NCBI GenBank assembly: GCA_964632205.1 | Contig: CAZWBE010000002.1 | Location: forward strand, 1-64,000 | DNA from: CALLVF01 sp964632205 | Lineage (GTDB): Bacteria > Patescibacteriota > Microgenomatia > UBA1406 > GWC2-37-13 | DNA length: 64,000 nucleotides | Reading direction: 5' to 3' | Shown here: piece after piece, positions 25,747 to 34,624 of the stretch | How the letters are laid out: each line of letters starts with the position of its first letter | Numbering within the stretch: position 1 is the stretch's first letter | The notes under the pieces: model-generated | What the model was told of the DNA's origin: nothing | What the model saw: the letters and a program-made list of their open reading frames with translations, nothing else | Database searches by the model: none | Program-made: the position numbers and the translations under genes

Positions 25747-26367
25747 ATGAAAATACTACGCTTTTCTCTTGGGCAACTGGCGACGAATTGTTATTTTTTG
25801 ATAAGAGAAAAAAAGTGTCTCATTATTGATCCTGCCGATGAAGCAGGGTTTATTTTGGAGCAACTTCAGAGAATGAATCTAGTGTTAAGTGGTATGCTGA
25901 TTACCCATGGTCATTTTGATCACCTAATGGCGGCAGGAGAGGTGCAAAGATCGTTTAAGATTCCTTTATATATTTCCTCTAAAGACCATTTTTTAGTTGA
26001 TAGATTGGCAGAAACAGCCCAATACTTTTTAGGATATAAACCAATAATTCTACCAATAAAGATAATTAAGAATTTTGAACGTGATGGATTAATGGAAATT
26101 GAAAATTTTAAATGGCAAATCTTTTTTACCCCCGGCCACACGCCGGGTAGTTGTTGTTTTTACTTTCCCGACGAGAAAATTATTTTTACCGGCGATACAT
26201 TATTCAAAAACGGCATAGGTAGATATGATTTTTCATACAGTAACAAAAAAGATTTAAAAAATTCATTAAGAAGGATATTGAGTTTGCCGGAAGAGGTAAC
26301 TGTTTATCCCGGCCATGGTGAAGAGACAACAGTTGGGAAAGAAAAAAACAAGTTTTCTACTCTCTAA
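25747..26367 (+). CDS. Metallo-beta-lactamase-fold hydrolase (glyoxalase II-like)
   Basis: The 206-residue protein has the MBL motif THGHFDHLMA near 58-67, the PGHTPGS motif (H near 130), GDTLF near 150 and the final histidine in PGHGEETTVG near 185. These bind two metal ions. The closest described relatives are hydroxyacylglutathione hydrolase-like proteins and YcbL, but substrate is not clear, since glutathione is unlikely in this group. The 3' end overlaps the convergent cca by 4 bp. Confidence 0.88.
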   Translation: MKILRFSLGQLATNCYFLIREKKCLIIDPADEAGFILEQLQRMNLVLSGMLITHGHFDHLMAAGEVQRSFKIPLYISSKDHFLVDRLAETAQYFLGYKPIILPIKIIKNFERDGLMEIENFKWQIFFTPGHTPGSCCFYFPDEKIIFTGDTLFKNGIGRYDFSYSNKKDLKNSLRRILSLPEEVTVYPGHGEETTVGKEKNKFSTL

Positions 26368-27707
26368 TTTTTGAATCTCTCAATTTCCTTTAACAAAGTT
26401 TCCCTTTCATTTTTAAGTTTCCCCTCCTCGACGTCGTTAAATATTTGGGATAAAACCTGACCAACTTTTGGACCGGGTTTTATTTTTAAAATTCTCATTA
26501 CGTCGTAGCCATTAATTTTAAGGTCAGTAATTTTAAAAGGTTCTTTTTGAACTTCAATTAAACGTTTTCTGAAAAGATCAAAACGCCACGAAGTTGCCCT
26601 GGCGCCACTACCTAATCTATCAGCAAAGCGTAAACTAATAATATCATCAAGATACTCTTTTCCAACATTTCTAATAAATCGCCTAATGGCTTTATCGGTT
26701 TGAATTTCTGAGACAGTAAACTGATGAAATTTAACCAAACGGACAAGTTTTTCTTTTTGTTTTTTAGACAACTTAAAGCGATCGGCGATTTTTTGAGCCA
26801 GCTGGGTCCCCGCGACTTCATGGTTGTAAAAAGTAATCAGGTTAGTTTTTTTATCCTGCTTAAAAGTTTTTGCTTTACCAACATCGTGAATCAAGGTAGC
26901 AAAGCGGGTGATTGGGTCATTTGATGAGCAATATTTAAGAGCCCTAACAAGATGAGTTCCCACATCATAGATGTGGTGACGTTTGGGACTTTTTTGAGGA
27001 ATGGCAAAACAAACATCAAGTTCCGGAAGGATAAAAGATAAAAGACCGGTATTTCGTAAAAATAAAATACCTTCTGATGGGTGATTACTCGCCAATATTT
27101 TTAAGAATTCATCCCTAATTCTTTCCCAAGAGATTTTAGTAATCAGCGAGGCGTTTTTTTTTATTGATTGTCTGGTTTTTTCCTCAATTAAAAATCCCAA
27201 TTGGCAGGCTAGACGAATGGCTCGTATTAGCCGAAGAGCATCTTCATTAAATCTTTTATCTGCATCACCAACGGCAACAATAAGTTTTTTTTTAAGATGT
27301 TCTTGACCATGATAAGGATCAATTAATTGTTTACCATCATAAGCTATGGCGTTGATAGTAAAATCCCTTCGCGCTAAATCTTCCTCAATCGTATGTGCCC
27401 ACTTAATCTTTTCCGGATGGCGAAAATCTTTGTATTCTTCTTCCTTTCGGAAAGTCGTTACCTCAAAAATTAATTCTTTTCCATTAATTTTTTGAACAAT
27501 ACCAACCGTTCCAAATTTATTATCATAAAAACTATCAGGGAATAATTCTATAATTTCTTCCGGTTTGGCATCGGTAGCAAAATCCCAATTTTTCACTTCT
27601 TGATTGAGTAGTAAATTTCTTATCGCTCCACCGACAATATATATTTGGTACCCTCTTTTTTTAAATGAATTTAAAAAATCATTGACAATTGGTGGCAACA
27701 TGAACAT
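26364..27707 (-). CDS. cca: CCA-adding tRNA nucleotidyltransferase with HD domain
   Basis: The head domain has the class II signature GGAIRNLLLNQEVKNWDFA, with the metal-binding DFA carboxylates, followed by RRDFTINAIAY and a neck domain, and an HD phosphohydrolase domain (ATLIHDVGKAKTF). The enzyme adds or repairs the CCA end of tRNAs; both CCA-less and CCA-encoding tRNA genes occur in the window. The frame is open to 27767, but I start at the ATG at 27707, because a TATAAT box lies 10 nt upstream and the extra residues are unlike the family; 27701 is an alternative. It is divergent from hrcA. Confidence 0.92.
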   Translation of the reverse strand: MFMLPPIVNDFLNSFKKRGYQIYIVGGAIRNLLLNQEVKNWDFATDAKPEEIIELFPDSFYDNKFGTVGIVQKINGKELIFEVTTFRKEEEYKDFRHPEKIKWAHTIEEDLARRDFTINAIAYDGKQLIDPYHGQEHLKKKLIVAVGDADKRFNEDALRLIRAIRLACQLGFLIEEKTRQSIKKNASLITKISWERIRDEFLKILASNHPSEGILFLRNTGLLSFILPELDVCFAIPQKSPKRHHIYDVGTHLVRALKYCSSNDPITRFATLIHDVGKAKTFKQDKKTNLITFYNHEVAGTQLAQKIADRFKLSKKQKEKLVRLVKFHQFTVSEIQTDKAIRRFIRNVGKEYLDDIISLRFADRLGSGARATSWRFDLFRKRLIEVQKEPFKITDLKINGYDVMRILKIKPGPKVGQVLSQIFNDVEEGKLKNERETLLKEIERFKN

Positions 27708-27760
27708 ATTGTTAATAATTATAGCTGATAAGCAAAATTTTATTAAATAATAAATACCCC

Positions 27761-27789
27761 TTGACAAATTAGCAGAAGTATATTAAGAT
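27761..27789 (+). promoter_or_regulatory. Promoter of the hrcA-grpE-dnaK-dnaJ operon
   Basis: TTGACA (27761-27766), a 17-bp spacer and TAAGAT (27784-27789) form a sigma70-type promoter. The start codon begins 8 nt after the -10 box. The spacer and -10 lie inside a CIRCE-like operator, so HrcA bound there should block RNA polymerase. Confidence 0.9.
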
Positions 27790-27795
27790 TGCTAA
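27769..27795. promoter_or_regulatory. CIRCE-like operator for HrcA
   Basis: The 27-bp element has the exact 9-9-9 layout of CIRCE. Its arms read TTAGCAGAA and GATTGCTAA against the consensus TTAGCACTC and GAGTGCTAA, matching 6 and 8 of 9 bases. It overlaps the promoter and ends 2 nt before the hrcA start codon. HrcA repression with titration by chaperones is the known mechanism for this element. Confidence 0.85.
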
Positions 27796-27797
27796 TT

Positions 27798-28538
27798 ATG
27801 GAAGATCTAACTCAAAGACAAGTAGATATTTTAAAAGCGATAATTAAGGAGTACTCAGAAAGCGGTAATCCGGTAGGTTCTGAAGTATTGGAAAAGAAAT
27901 ATAAACTGGGTTTTTCGCCAGCAACTATTAGAAATGAAATGGTTGAATTAGCCAAAAAAGGTTATTTAAAAAAAAATCATTTTTCTTCAGGTAGAATTCC
28001 TTCAGCAAAGGGATTTCGTTTTTATATTAAATATTTAATGAAGCAAAAAGATCTTTCTACCACCGATGAAATTTCTTATAAAAATAGCATTTGGGATGAA
28101 CGACAGGAAGCCCACCGTCTCCTTTCTCAAGCAACCAAGGTCCTTTCCCAAAAAACCGGTCTTTTATCTCTAACGGCGACTAATTTTGGCGATCTTTATT
28201 ATGCGGGTGTTGCTAATTTGTTATCTCAACCAGAATTTTCCGATCTAAGTTTATCAAGAAGTTTGTTTGAAAGATTAGACGAAACTAGTTTTTGGGAGAG
28301 AGTATTAGATAAATTTAATAAGATAGAGGAAGAAATTATGTATATGTTAGGAGAAGAAGATTTTCATGATCCTTTATTTGATTCTTGTGGAAGTGTTTTT
28401 GGTGAATTTGAGGGAAATAAAATTAAAGGGATAATTGGGGTTGTCGGCCCAAAAAGAATGTATTATGATTTTATTGCTCCCCAGATTAGATATTTTTCGA
28501 ATTTAATTGAGCAGATTATTAGAGAGCAAGGTTTTTAA
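27798..28538 (+). CDS. hrcA: Heat-inducible transcription repressor HrcA
   Basis: The 246-residue protein has the HrcA winged helix (LTQRQVDILKAIIKEYSESG, then PATIRNEMVELAKKGYLKK) and the C-terminal region ending in GVVGPKRMYYDFIAPQIRYF. It is about 100 residues shorter than B. subtilis HrcA (343), mainly by loss of inserted parts of the dimerisation region. The frame is open to a TTG at 27789, but the ATG at 27798 fits the promoter, which predicts a nearly leaderless mRNA. It should bind the CIRCE element directly upstream and autoregulate the operon. Confidence 0.93.
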   Translation: MEDLTQRQVDILKAIIKEYSESGNPVGSEVLEKKYKLGFSPATIRNEMVELAKKGYLKKNHFSSGRIPSAKGFRFYIKYLMKQKDLSTTDEISYKNSIWDERQEAHRLLSQATKVLSQKTGLLSLTATNFGDLYYAGVANLLSQPEFSDLSLSRSLFERLDETSFWERVLDKFNKIEEEIMYMLGEEDFHDPLFDSCGSVFGEFEGNKIKGIIGVVGPKRMYYDFIAPQIRYFSNLIEQIIREQGF

Positions 28539-28545
28539 TATCAAT

Positions 28546-29025
28546 ATGAGTAACAAAAAAACGAAAGAATGTTGTAAGAAATTGGAAATTGAAAAATTAA
28601 AAAAGGAGATAGAAGAGTACAAAAATAAGTATTTACGCGCCTTAGCTGATTATCAAAATTTAGAAAAAAGAGTGGAGCAGCAACGAAAAGAGTTGATTGA
28701 TAGCGCTAATGCAAATTTATTATTAAAAATTTTGCCAATTTTAGACAATTTAGAAAAAGCCGAGATTTTTATCAAAGATAAAGGTTTAAAAATGATAAAA
28801 GATAGCTTATATCATTTTTTAAAAGCGGAAGGGGTTGAGGAAATTGATGTTTTAGGAAAGGAGTTTGATCCTCAATTAGCGGAAGCGGTTGACGTAATAT
28901 TGAGTGATAAAGATAATATTGTTGTAGAAGTCTTAAGAAAGGGATATAAGTTTAATAATAGAGTATTAAGAGTAGCACAAGTGAAAGTAAGCAAAAAAGA
29001 AATCGAGAAAGGAGCAGAAAAATAA
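28546..29025 (+). CDS. grpE: Nucleotide exchange factor GrpE
   Basis: The 159-residue protein has an N-terminal coiled coil (about 12-60, including YLRALADYQNLEKRVEQQRK) and the C-terminal beta domain (EFDPQLAEAVDVI, GYKFNNRVLRVAQVKV). GrpE releases ADP from DnaK. I start at the ATG at 28546, 7 bp after the hrcA stop, rather than at the TTG at 28507 inside hrcA. Confidence 0.93.
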   Translation: MSNKKTKECCKKLEIEKLKKEIEEYKNKYLRALADYQNLEKRVEQQRKELIDSANANLLLKILPILDNLEKAEIFIKDKGLKMIKDSLYHFLKAEGVEEIDVLGKEFDPQLAEAVDVILSDKDNIVVEVLRKGYKFNNRVLRVAQVKVSKKEIEKGAEK

Positions 29026-29120
29026 TCAAGAAAAGAGCTTATAAAAGGTGATTATATGTAAAATCCTAATTATTTAAATAAAGCTTATTAACTCGTTATT
29101 AGTTAATTAAGGATAAAAAT

Positions 29121-30998
29121 ATGAGCAAAATCATTGGTATAGATTTAGGAACAACCAATTCTTGTGTGGCAGTAATGGAAGGAGGAAAACCAAAAGTAAT
29201 TCATTCCCAAGAAGGTAGAAATGTTATTCCATCAGTTGTTGATCCAATAAAAAGAATTGTTGGTGATGTGGCCAAAAGGCAAATGATTATTAATCCAAAA
29301 AACACGATTTTTTCGATTAAAAGATTAATGGGGAGACGGTTTTCTGACGAATCAGTCAAATATGATATTAAATGGTTGCCTTATAAAATCAAAGAAGGTC
29401 AAAATCAAATGGCCATTGTTGAAGTGGAGGGGAAAGCATTTACTCCCCAAGAAATTTCAGCGATGATTTTGCAAAAAATTAAATCAGACGCTGAGGCTTA
29501 CTTGGGAGAAAAAGTGGAAAAGGCTGTTATTACGGTGCCAGCTTATTTTGATGATTCACAAAGACAAGCAACCAAACAGGCCGGGGAGATTGCTGGCCTG
29601 GAGGTAGTGAGAATCTTAAATGAGCCAACAGCGGCTGCTTTAGCTTATGGCTTAGATAAGAAACATACTCACACGATTGCCGTTTATGATCTAGGAGGTG
29701 GGACTTTTGATATTACAATTTTAGAATTAGGTGAGGGCGTTTTTCAGGTAAAAGCAACTAATGGCGACACTCATTTGGGCGGGGATGATTTTGATAAGAT
29801 AATCTTAGATTATCTTGCCGATGAATTTAAAAAGGAAAATGGAATTGATTTGAGAAAAGATCCGCAAGCGCTACAACGGCTACGCGATGCTGCTGAAAAG
29901 GCCAAGATAGAACTCTCTTCTTCTTTAGAAGCCGAAATTAATTTGCCGTTTATTACCGTTAAAGACAATCAACCTCTCCATTTAGTAATGAAACTAACGC
30001 GGGCAAAATTGGAATCATTAGTGGCTCATTTAATTGAAAAGACCTTTAAACCAGTTAAGGATTGTTTAAAAGATGCTAAAATTACCGAAAAAGAGGTAAA
30101 TGAGGTAATTTTAGTAGGAGGGATGACAAGAATGCCGAAAATCATTGATGAGGTAAAAAAATTCTTCGGTAAAGAGCCAAATCGATCGGTTAATCCTGAT
30201 GAAGTAGTTGCTATTGGGGCGGCTGTCCAAGCCGGAATTATTTCAGGCGAAGCTAAAGATGTTGTCTTACTGGATGTAACTCCTTTAACTTTGGGTGTTG
30301 AGACGTTGGGAGGAGTAATGACTCCCCTTATTCAAAGAAACACAACGATTCCAACGGCAAAATCAGAGATTTTTTCAACCGCGGCTGATAATCAAACTCA
30401 AGTTGAAATTCATGTTCTTCAAGGTGAACGACCTTTAGCGAAGGATAACAAATCTTTAGGTAGATTTATTCTTGATGGTATTCCCCCTGCGCCTCGCGGG
30501 GTACCGCAAATTGAGGTAACTTTTGATATTGACGCCAATGGTATTTTAACGGTAACAGCGAAAGATAAAGCAACAGGAAAATCTCAGGCAATAAAAATTA
30601 CCGGATCGACCGGTTTGAAGAAAGAGGAGATTGAAAAAATGAAAGAGGAGGCAGAAAAGCATGCAGAGGAGGATAGAAGGGAAAAAGAGAAAATAGAGGC
30701 AAGAAATAAGGCGGATAATATGATTTACGTAGCGGAGAAATCTTTAAAGGAGGCTGGTGATAAGGTAAAAAAAGAGCTTAAAGAAGAAATTGAGAAGAAA
30801 ATTAAAGATCTGAAAGAAACATTAGATAAAGGATCAAAAGAAGAAATTGAAGATAAAACCGCCGTTCTTTCTGAATCACTGCAAAAAATTGGCCAGACGA
30901 TGTATGAGCAGTCTAATAAGGAACAACCTTCCAATGGAGAAAAAAAAGAGGAGAAAAAAGGAAATAAGGATGTCGAAGAAGGCGAGGTAGTTTCTTAA
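29121..30998 (+). CDS. dnaK: Molecular chaperone DnaK (Hsp70)
   Basis: The 625-residue protein has the Hsp70 signatures GIDLGTTNSCVAV near 5-17, the DLGGGTFDITI block near 193-203 and VILVGGMTRMPKI near 332-344, followed by the substrate-binding domain and a charged C-terminal lid and tail. The N-terminal domain contains the GRRFSDESVKYDI insert typical of bacterial DnaK. The gap of 95 bp after grpE has no CIRCE copy; an AAGGA motif precedes the ATG. The last 60 residues are lysine/glutamate rich, without the EEVD motif, as normal for bacteria. Confidence 0.97.
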   Translation: MSKIIGIDLGTTNSCVAVMEGGKPKVIHSQEGRNVIPSVVDPIKRIVGDVAKRQMIINPKNTIFSIKRLMGRRFSDESVKYDIKWLPYKIKEGQNQMAIVEVEGKAFTPQEISAMILQKIKSDAEAYLGEKVEKAVITVPAYFDDSQRQATKQAGEIAGLEVVRILNEPTAAALAYGLDKKHTHTIAVYDLGGGTFDITILELGEGVFQVKATNGDTHLGGDDFDKIILDYLADEFKKENGIDLRKDPQALQRLRDAAEKAKIELSSSLEAEINLPFITVKDNQPLHLVMKLTRAKLESLVAHLIEKTFKPVKDCLKDAKITEKEVNEVILVGGMTRMPKIIDEVKKFFGKEPNRSVNPDEVVAIGAAVQAGIISGEAKDVVLLDVTPLTLGVETLGGVMTPLIQRNTTIPTAKSEIFSTAADNQTQVEIHVLQGERPLAKDNKSLGRFILDGIPPAPRGVPQIEVTFDIDANGILTVTAKDKATGKSQAIKITGSTGLKKEEIEKMKEEAEKHAEEDRREKEKIEARNKADNMIYVAEKSLKEAGDKVKKELKEEIEKKIKDLKETLDKGSKEEIEDKTAVLSESLQKIGQTMYEQSNKEQPSNGEKKEEKKGNKDVEEGEVVS

Positions 30999-31100
30999 AA
31001 TAAAAAAATCAAAAATAAAAATAGCAAGATAAATTTAAAATATTTTTATTTTAATTCTTAGATATATATAAATATATAAATTGATAGTAAATTATTATTT

Positions 31101-31964
31101 ATGGCTGATTATTATGAAATTCTTGGTGTTTCCAGAAATGCCTCTCTTGATGAAATTAAATCTGCTTATCGCAAACAAGCCTTAAAATGGCATCCTGATC
31201 GGAATAAATCTCCTGAGGCGTTGGAGAAATTTAAAGAAATAAACAAAGCCTACGAGGTTCTTTCTGATCCGAAAAAAAAAGAAATATATGACCAATATGG
31301 AGAAACGGCTTTTAAGACGGGTGGCGGTTTCTCTGGAGATGGGAGAACTTATACTTATCGGGAAGGGCCTTTTACTTATTCTTATACTACTTCTAGTGAA
31401 GGATTTCCTTTTGATTTCGAATTTACTGGATTTTCTGATCCTTTTGAGATTTTTGAGCAGTTTTTTGGTTTCCAGTCACCTTTTTCACGGGTGCGTCGTC
31501 AAAGAAGAGAACTTTATCAGGCAGTTTTAACTTTTGAGGAGGCGGTCAAGGGGACAGAAAAAGAAGTTATTATCAAAGGAGAAAGAAAAAAAATAAAAAT
31601 ACCAGCTGGTGTAGATGATGGAACGCGAATACGCTTTTCTGATTTTGATTTACAAGTTAAAGTTAAACCCCATCCCTATTTTAAAAGAGAGGGTCAGGAT
31701 ATATATTATGAAAAAGAAATCTCTTATCCGATGGCGGTTTTAGGAGGAGTAGTTGAGGTGCCAACCATTGATGGCAAAATAAAAATAAAAGTTAAACCAG
31801 GGACAACAACCGGAACAATGCTAAGATTAAAAGGTCAGGGAGTAATTTACCCTCACTCGTCTCGTCGAGGAGATCAATATGTTATCTTTAAAATAAAGGT
31901 ACCGGAAAGAGTTTCTTTTAAGGCAAAAAAGTTATTACAAGAGTTAGAAAAAGAACTTTTATAA
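31101..31964 (+). CDS. DnaJ-type co-chaperone without zinc finger (CbpA-like)
   Basis: The J domain occupies 1-70 with HPD at 31-33, followed by a Gly/Phe-rich stretch (about 72-125) and the two beta-barrel C-terminal domains. The CxxCxGxG zinc-finger repeats of canonical DnaJ are absent, so it is a class B (CbpA-like) J protein. It is the only DnaJ candidate beside dnaK in this window. It delivers substrates to DnaK and stimulates its ATPase. It follows dnaK by about 100 bp. Confidence 0.9.
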   Translation: MADYYEILGVSRNASLDEIKSAYRKQALKWHPDRNKSPEALEKFKEINKAYEVLSDPKKKEIYDQYGETAFKTGGGFSGDGRTYTYREGPFTYSYTTSSEGFPFDFEFTGFSDPFEIFEQFFGFQSPFSRVRRQRRELYQAVLTFEEAVKGTEKEVIIKGERKKIKIPAGVDDGTRIRFSDFDLQVKVKPHPYFKREGQDIYYEKEISYPMAVLGGVVEVPTIDGKIKIKVKPGTTTGTMLRLKGQGVIYPHSSRRGDQYVIFKIKVPERVSFKAKKLLQELEKELL

Positions 31965-31985
31965 ATTTTAAAAGAGGATAATTAA

Positions 31986-32843
31986 ATGGAACCAAGAGAA
32001 GCAGAAATGAAAAACGAAGACAAGCTTGATTTATTTAATCTCCCTTTACTTTGGCATGATGAATTTGATCGAGTGTGGAAATCAGAAGAAGATCATCATT
32101 GGCCACTATCAGGAAGCCGTCCCTCTTTTCATAACAAAGATCATCTAGAAGCGGTAGAGGCGGCGATAAGAGCTTATTTTGCGGGATCAAATGAAGAAAA
32201 TGACCCATTGAACTTAAGAAGTGATTTAAAGAGATGGTGTGAACAGTTTGGTGAGGAAGTTACTTTTGCTCAGTTGCAGGAGATAATGGTTTTGGTAGCA
32301 AGATATCATGATGTTGGTAATATAATGAAAGAAGTTAGGGTGGAAGATGGTCAGTTTAAACCAATTTTTTTTGACAAATATACGGCCAAAGACGCAGAAG
32401 AGAGGAGTCAGGAAATTATTAGCTTTATCTTAGATAATTCAAACATGGATCCAAATCAAAAAGCCAAGTACAAAAAACTCGCTGTATATTTATTAGGAGA
32501 AACAACGTATAGTCTAACCGATAAAGATAAACCTTTTGCCATAGCTATGAGATTTTTTGATCAAATAGGGAATGGCTTGTTTAGTAGAGTGGCTAAAGAT
32601 GAAATGATATTGGGTTTATTAGCCGAGATGATGGGGGAAAATCCAGACGTACAGATTAATCCACATTTCTTTTGGAATTTTGTCAGAGCTAGACCGGCTG
32701 AGTTAGAAATTGACGATAACACACTTGACAAAATTCTTATCGTTTTAGGAAAAAACCTACCTGAAGAAGACACGAGATTTCCCAATCAATTAATGCCAGC
32801 GACGGATTTTTTAAGAAAATTTTTTAAGAAAACACCAATCTGA
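31986..32843 (+). CDS. Putative HD-domain phosphohydrolase
   Basis: The 285-residue protein has FHNKDHLEAV at 49-58, a VARYHDVGN motif with H108/D109, and a later aspartate in MRFFDQIGNG, in the H...HD...D order of HD phosphohydrolases. I do not know its substrate; nucleotide or cyclic-nucleotide hydrolysis is typical of the fold. It has a good Shine-Dalgarno (AGAGGATAATTAA before ATG) and lies 21 bp downstream of dnaJ, so it may be an additional heat-shock operon member. The stop codon is TGA. Confidence 0.7.
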   Translation: MEPREAEMKNEDKLDLFNLPLLWHDEFDRVWKSEEDHHWPLSGSRPSFHNKDHLEAVEAAIRAYFAGSNEENDPLNLRSDLKRWCEQFGEEVTFAQLQEIMVLVARYHDVGNIMKEVRVEDGQFKPIFFDKYTAKDAEERSQEIISFILDNSNMDPNQKAKYKKLAVYLLGETTYSLTDKDKPFAIAMRFFDQIGNGLFSRVAKDEMILGLLAEMMGENPDVQINPHFFWNFVRARPAELEIDDNTLDKILIVLGKNLPEEDTRFPNQLMPATDFLRKFFKKTPI

Positions 32844-32963
32844 TTTTAATTATCCCCCTCGGACGGTTGATGGTAACAAAGCATAAGGTAAATTAATAAT
32901 AATAAGGGCATAAAATTTATTTTAGCCAAAAAATAATCTTTCACTCCGTGCTAAAATTAGAAA

Positions 32964-33989
32964 ATGAAGATTTTTGTTAAGATTGAAAATAAAAATAATC
33001 ATCGACTTTTTCAACGAGGAAAAAATCATATTCGTCAGTTTTTAGAAAAAAAAGGATACCAGGAGATTGATTTACCTGTTTTATCGCCGGCACTTATTCC
33101 TGAGTCATACCTTGAGGTTTTTGAAACAGAGTTTTATTTTCTAAACGCAAGACAGAAATTATATCTTATCCCCTCACCGGAGCTCTTTTTGAAGAGATTA
33201 CTGGTGGCAGGAATAGGTGATTGTTTTTACTTAGGTAAGTCATTTCGCAATAGTGAACCATCTTCCTCGCTTCACTCTCCTGAGTTTGAGATGTTGGAGA
33301 TATATAAAATAGGCGTTGATTATTTAAAATTAGCCGATGAAATTCTAGAGATGTTGAGAAGTCTTAATAGAGAGATTCAGAATTGGCGAGATAAGTTGTC
33401 CATGGTGGGACATTATGAAAAGACAAATTGCAAAATTAATTTCGATAAGTGGGAGAAAATAACAGTCGGGCAGGCTTTTGAAAAATATGGGCAAATTTCC
33501 CAAAAAGAGTTATTTAATCAAAGGTTATTTTTAATAAAAGCAAGAGAAAAAGGTTATCGGACGGAAGGTTTTTCCTATGAGGAAATTTGGTCGCAGATTT
33601 ATGTATCAGAAGTTGAACCAAATTTGGGTAAAAATGGTTATCCGACTTTAATTTACGATTATCCAAAAGAGTTGGCGGCATTAGCAAAATTAAATCCTGA
33701 TAAAAGAACTGCTCAAAGATTTGAATTTTACATTAATGGGGTGGAGTTAGGAGATTGTTATACAGAGCTTGGTGATTGGAGGGAACAGTTAACAAGATTT
33801 GAGCAAGAAATAAAAAAAAGAAAAAAAATGAAAAAGATTGATCATCCGATTGACAAAGGGTTTATTGAAGCTTTAAAATATGAACTACCTTTTTGTTCTG
33901 GGGTGGCGATTGGTTTGGAAAGACTAATGATGGTTTTATTAGGTCTTTCTTCAATTAACGATTTAAAATTAATTCAGATTGAAATTTAA
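32964..33989 (+). CDS. epmA: EpmA-type elongation factor P lysyltransferase
   Basis: The 341-residue protein is the catalytic core of a class II LysRS-like enzyme without anticodon domain: it has LYLIPSPELFLKRLLVAG, FYLGKSFRNSE (motif 2), EFEMLEIYK, VELGDCYTELGDWREQ and motif 3 (SGVAIGLERLMM). These blocks match E. coli EpmA/GenX (325 aa) closely, including VEPNLGKNGYPTLIYDYP and the downstream ERF-type motif QRFEFYINGVELGD. EpmA joins beta-lysine to Lys34 of EF-P. The efp gene starts 12 bp downstream. The start lies 6 nt after an extended -10 (TGCTAAAAT, box 32952-32957), so the mRNA is likely leaderless. Confidence 0.88.
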   Translation: MKIFVKIENKNNHRLFQRGKNHIRQFLEKKGYQEIDLPVLSPALIPESYLEVFETEFYFLNARQKLYLIPSPELFLKRLLVAGIGDCFYLGKSFRNSEPSSSLHSPEFEMLEIYKIGVDYLKLADEILEMLRSLNREIQNWRDKLSMVGHYEKTNCKINFDKWEKITVGQAFEKYGQISQKELFNQRLFLIKAREKGYRTEGFSYEEIWSQIYVSEVEPNLGKNGYPTLIYDYPKELAALAKLNPDKRTAQRFEFYINGVELGDCYTELGDWREQLTRFEQEIKKRKKMKKIDHPIDKGFIEALKYELPFCSGVAIGLERLMMVLLGLSSINDLKLIQIEI

Positions 33990-34001
33990 ACAAGAAAACT
34001 T

Positions 34002-34562
34002 ATGGAGGTGAACGCAGGCAATCTTAAAAAAGGTGATTTTATTTATCATCAAGGAGAAATTTGGCAAGTACAAAAGGCTGAATTTTATTCACCGGGAAAA
34101 GGATCAGCCTTAATGAAGACAAAAATTAAAAATTTAATTTCGGGAAAAAATATTGATTTTACTTATAAATCAAATGAAAAAGTAGAAGTGGTTAATGTAG
34201 AAAGTATAGAAATGCAGTATCTTTATAAAGACGATGCTAATCTTTATTTTATCGATGAGCGCGTCTATAACCAATATGCTATTCCTTTAAAAATCGTTGG
34301 TGAAATGGCTAATTTTTTAAAAGAAGGAAGCAAAGTTTTTGTTTATCTTCATGAGGATAAGCCGTTGACAATTCGTCCTCCTATGAGTGTAAAACTTAAG
34401 GTGGTAGAGGCAGAGGATGCGATAAAAGGAGATACAGTAACGGGGGCAAAAAAACCAGCTAAACTTGAAACAGGAGCAGTTGTCATGGTGCCTTTATTTA
34501 TTAAAGTAGGCGAGACGATAATTGTTAATCCAGAGACGGGAGAATATACCGGTAGAGGATAA
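34002..34562 (+). CDS. efp: Elongation factor P
   Basis: The 186-residue protein has the three-domain EF-P fold: KOW-like domain with the modification loop PGKGSA (31-36), an OB domain, and the C-terminal OB domain ending in GETIIVNPETGEYTGRG. K33 occupies the position of the lysine that EpmA modifies in E. coli, so a lysylated form is plausible. EF-P relieves ribosome stalling at polyproline. The gene lies directly after epmA; epmB, which makes beta-lysine, is not in the window. Confidence 0.96.
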   Translation: MEVNAGNLKKGDFIYHQGEIWQVQKAEFYSPGKGSALMKTKIKNLISGKNIDFTYKSNEKVEVVNVESIEMQYLYKDDANLYFIDERVYNQYAIPLKIVGEMANFLKEGSKVFVYLHEDKPLTIRPPMSVKLKVVEAEDAIKGDTVTGAKKPAKLETGAVVMVPLFIKVGETIIVNPETGEYTGRG

Positions 34563-34624
34563 ATAAAAATAAGGCAAAAGATTCAAACTTTAACCCAAAA
34601 AATCAAAACTTAATTTTAAGACAT

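Noticed and set aside
29041..29120. Search for a second CIRCE element before dnaK
   Set aside because: No inverted repeat with TTAGCA/TGCTAA arms; only A/T-rich sequence and an AAGGA motif.
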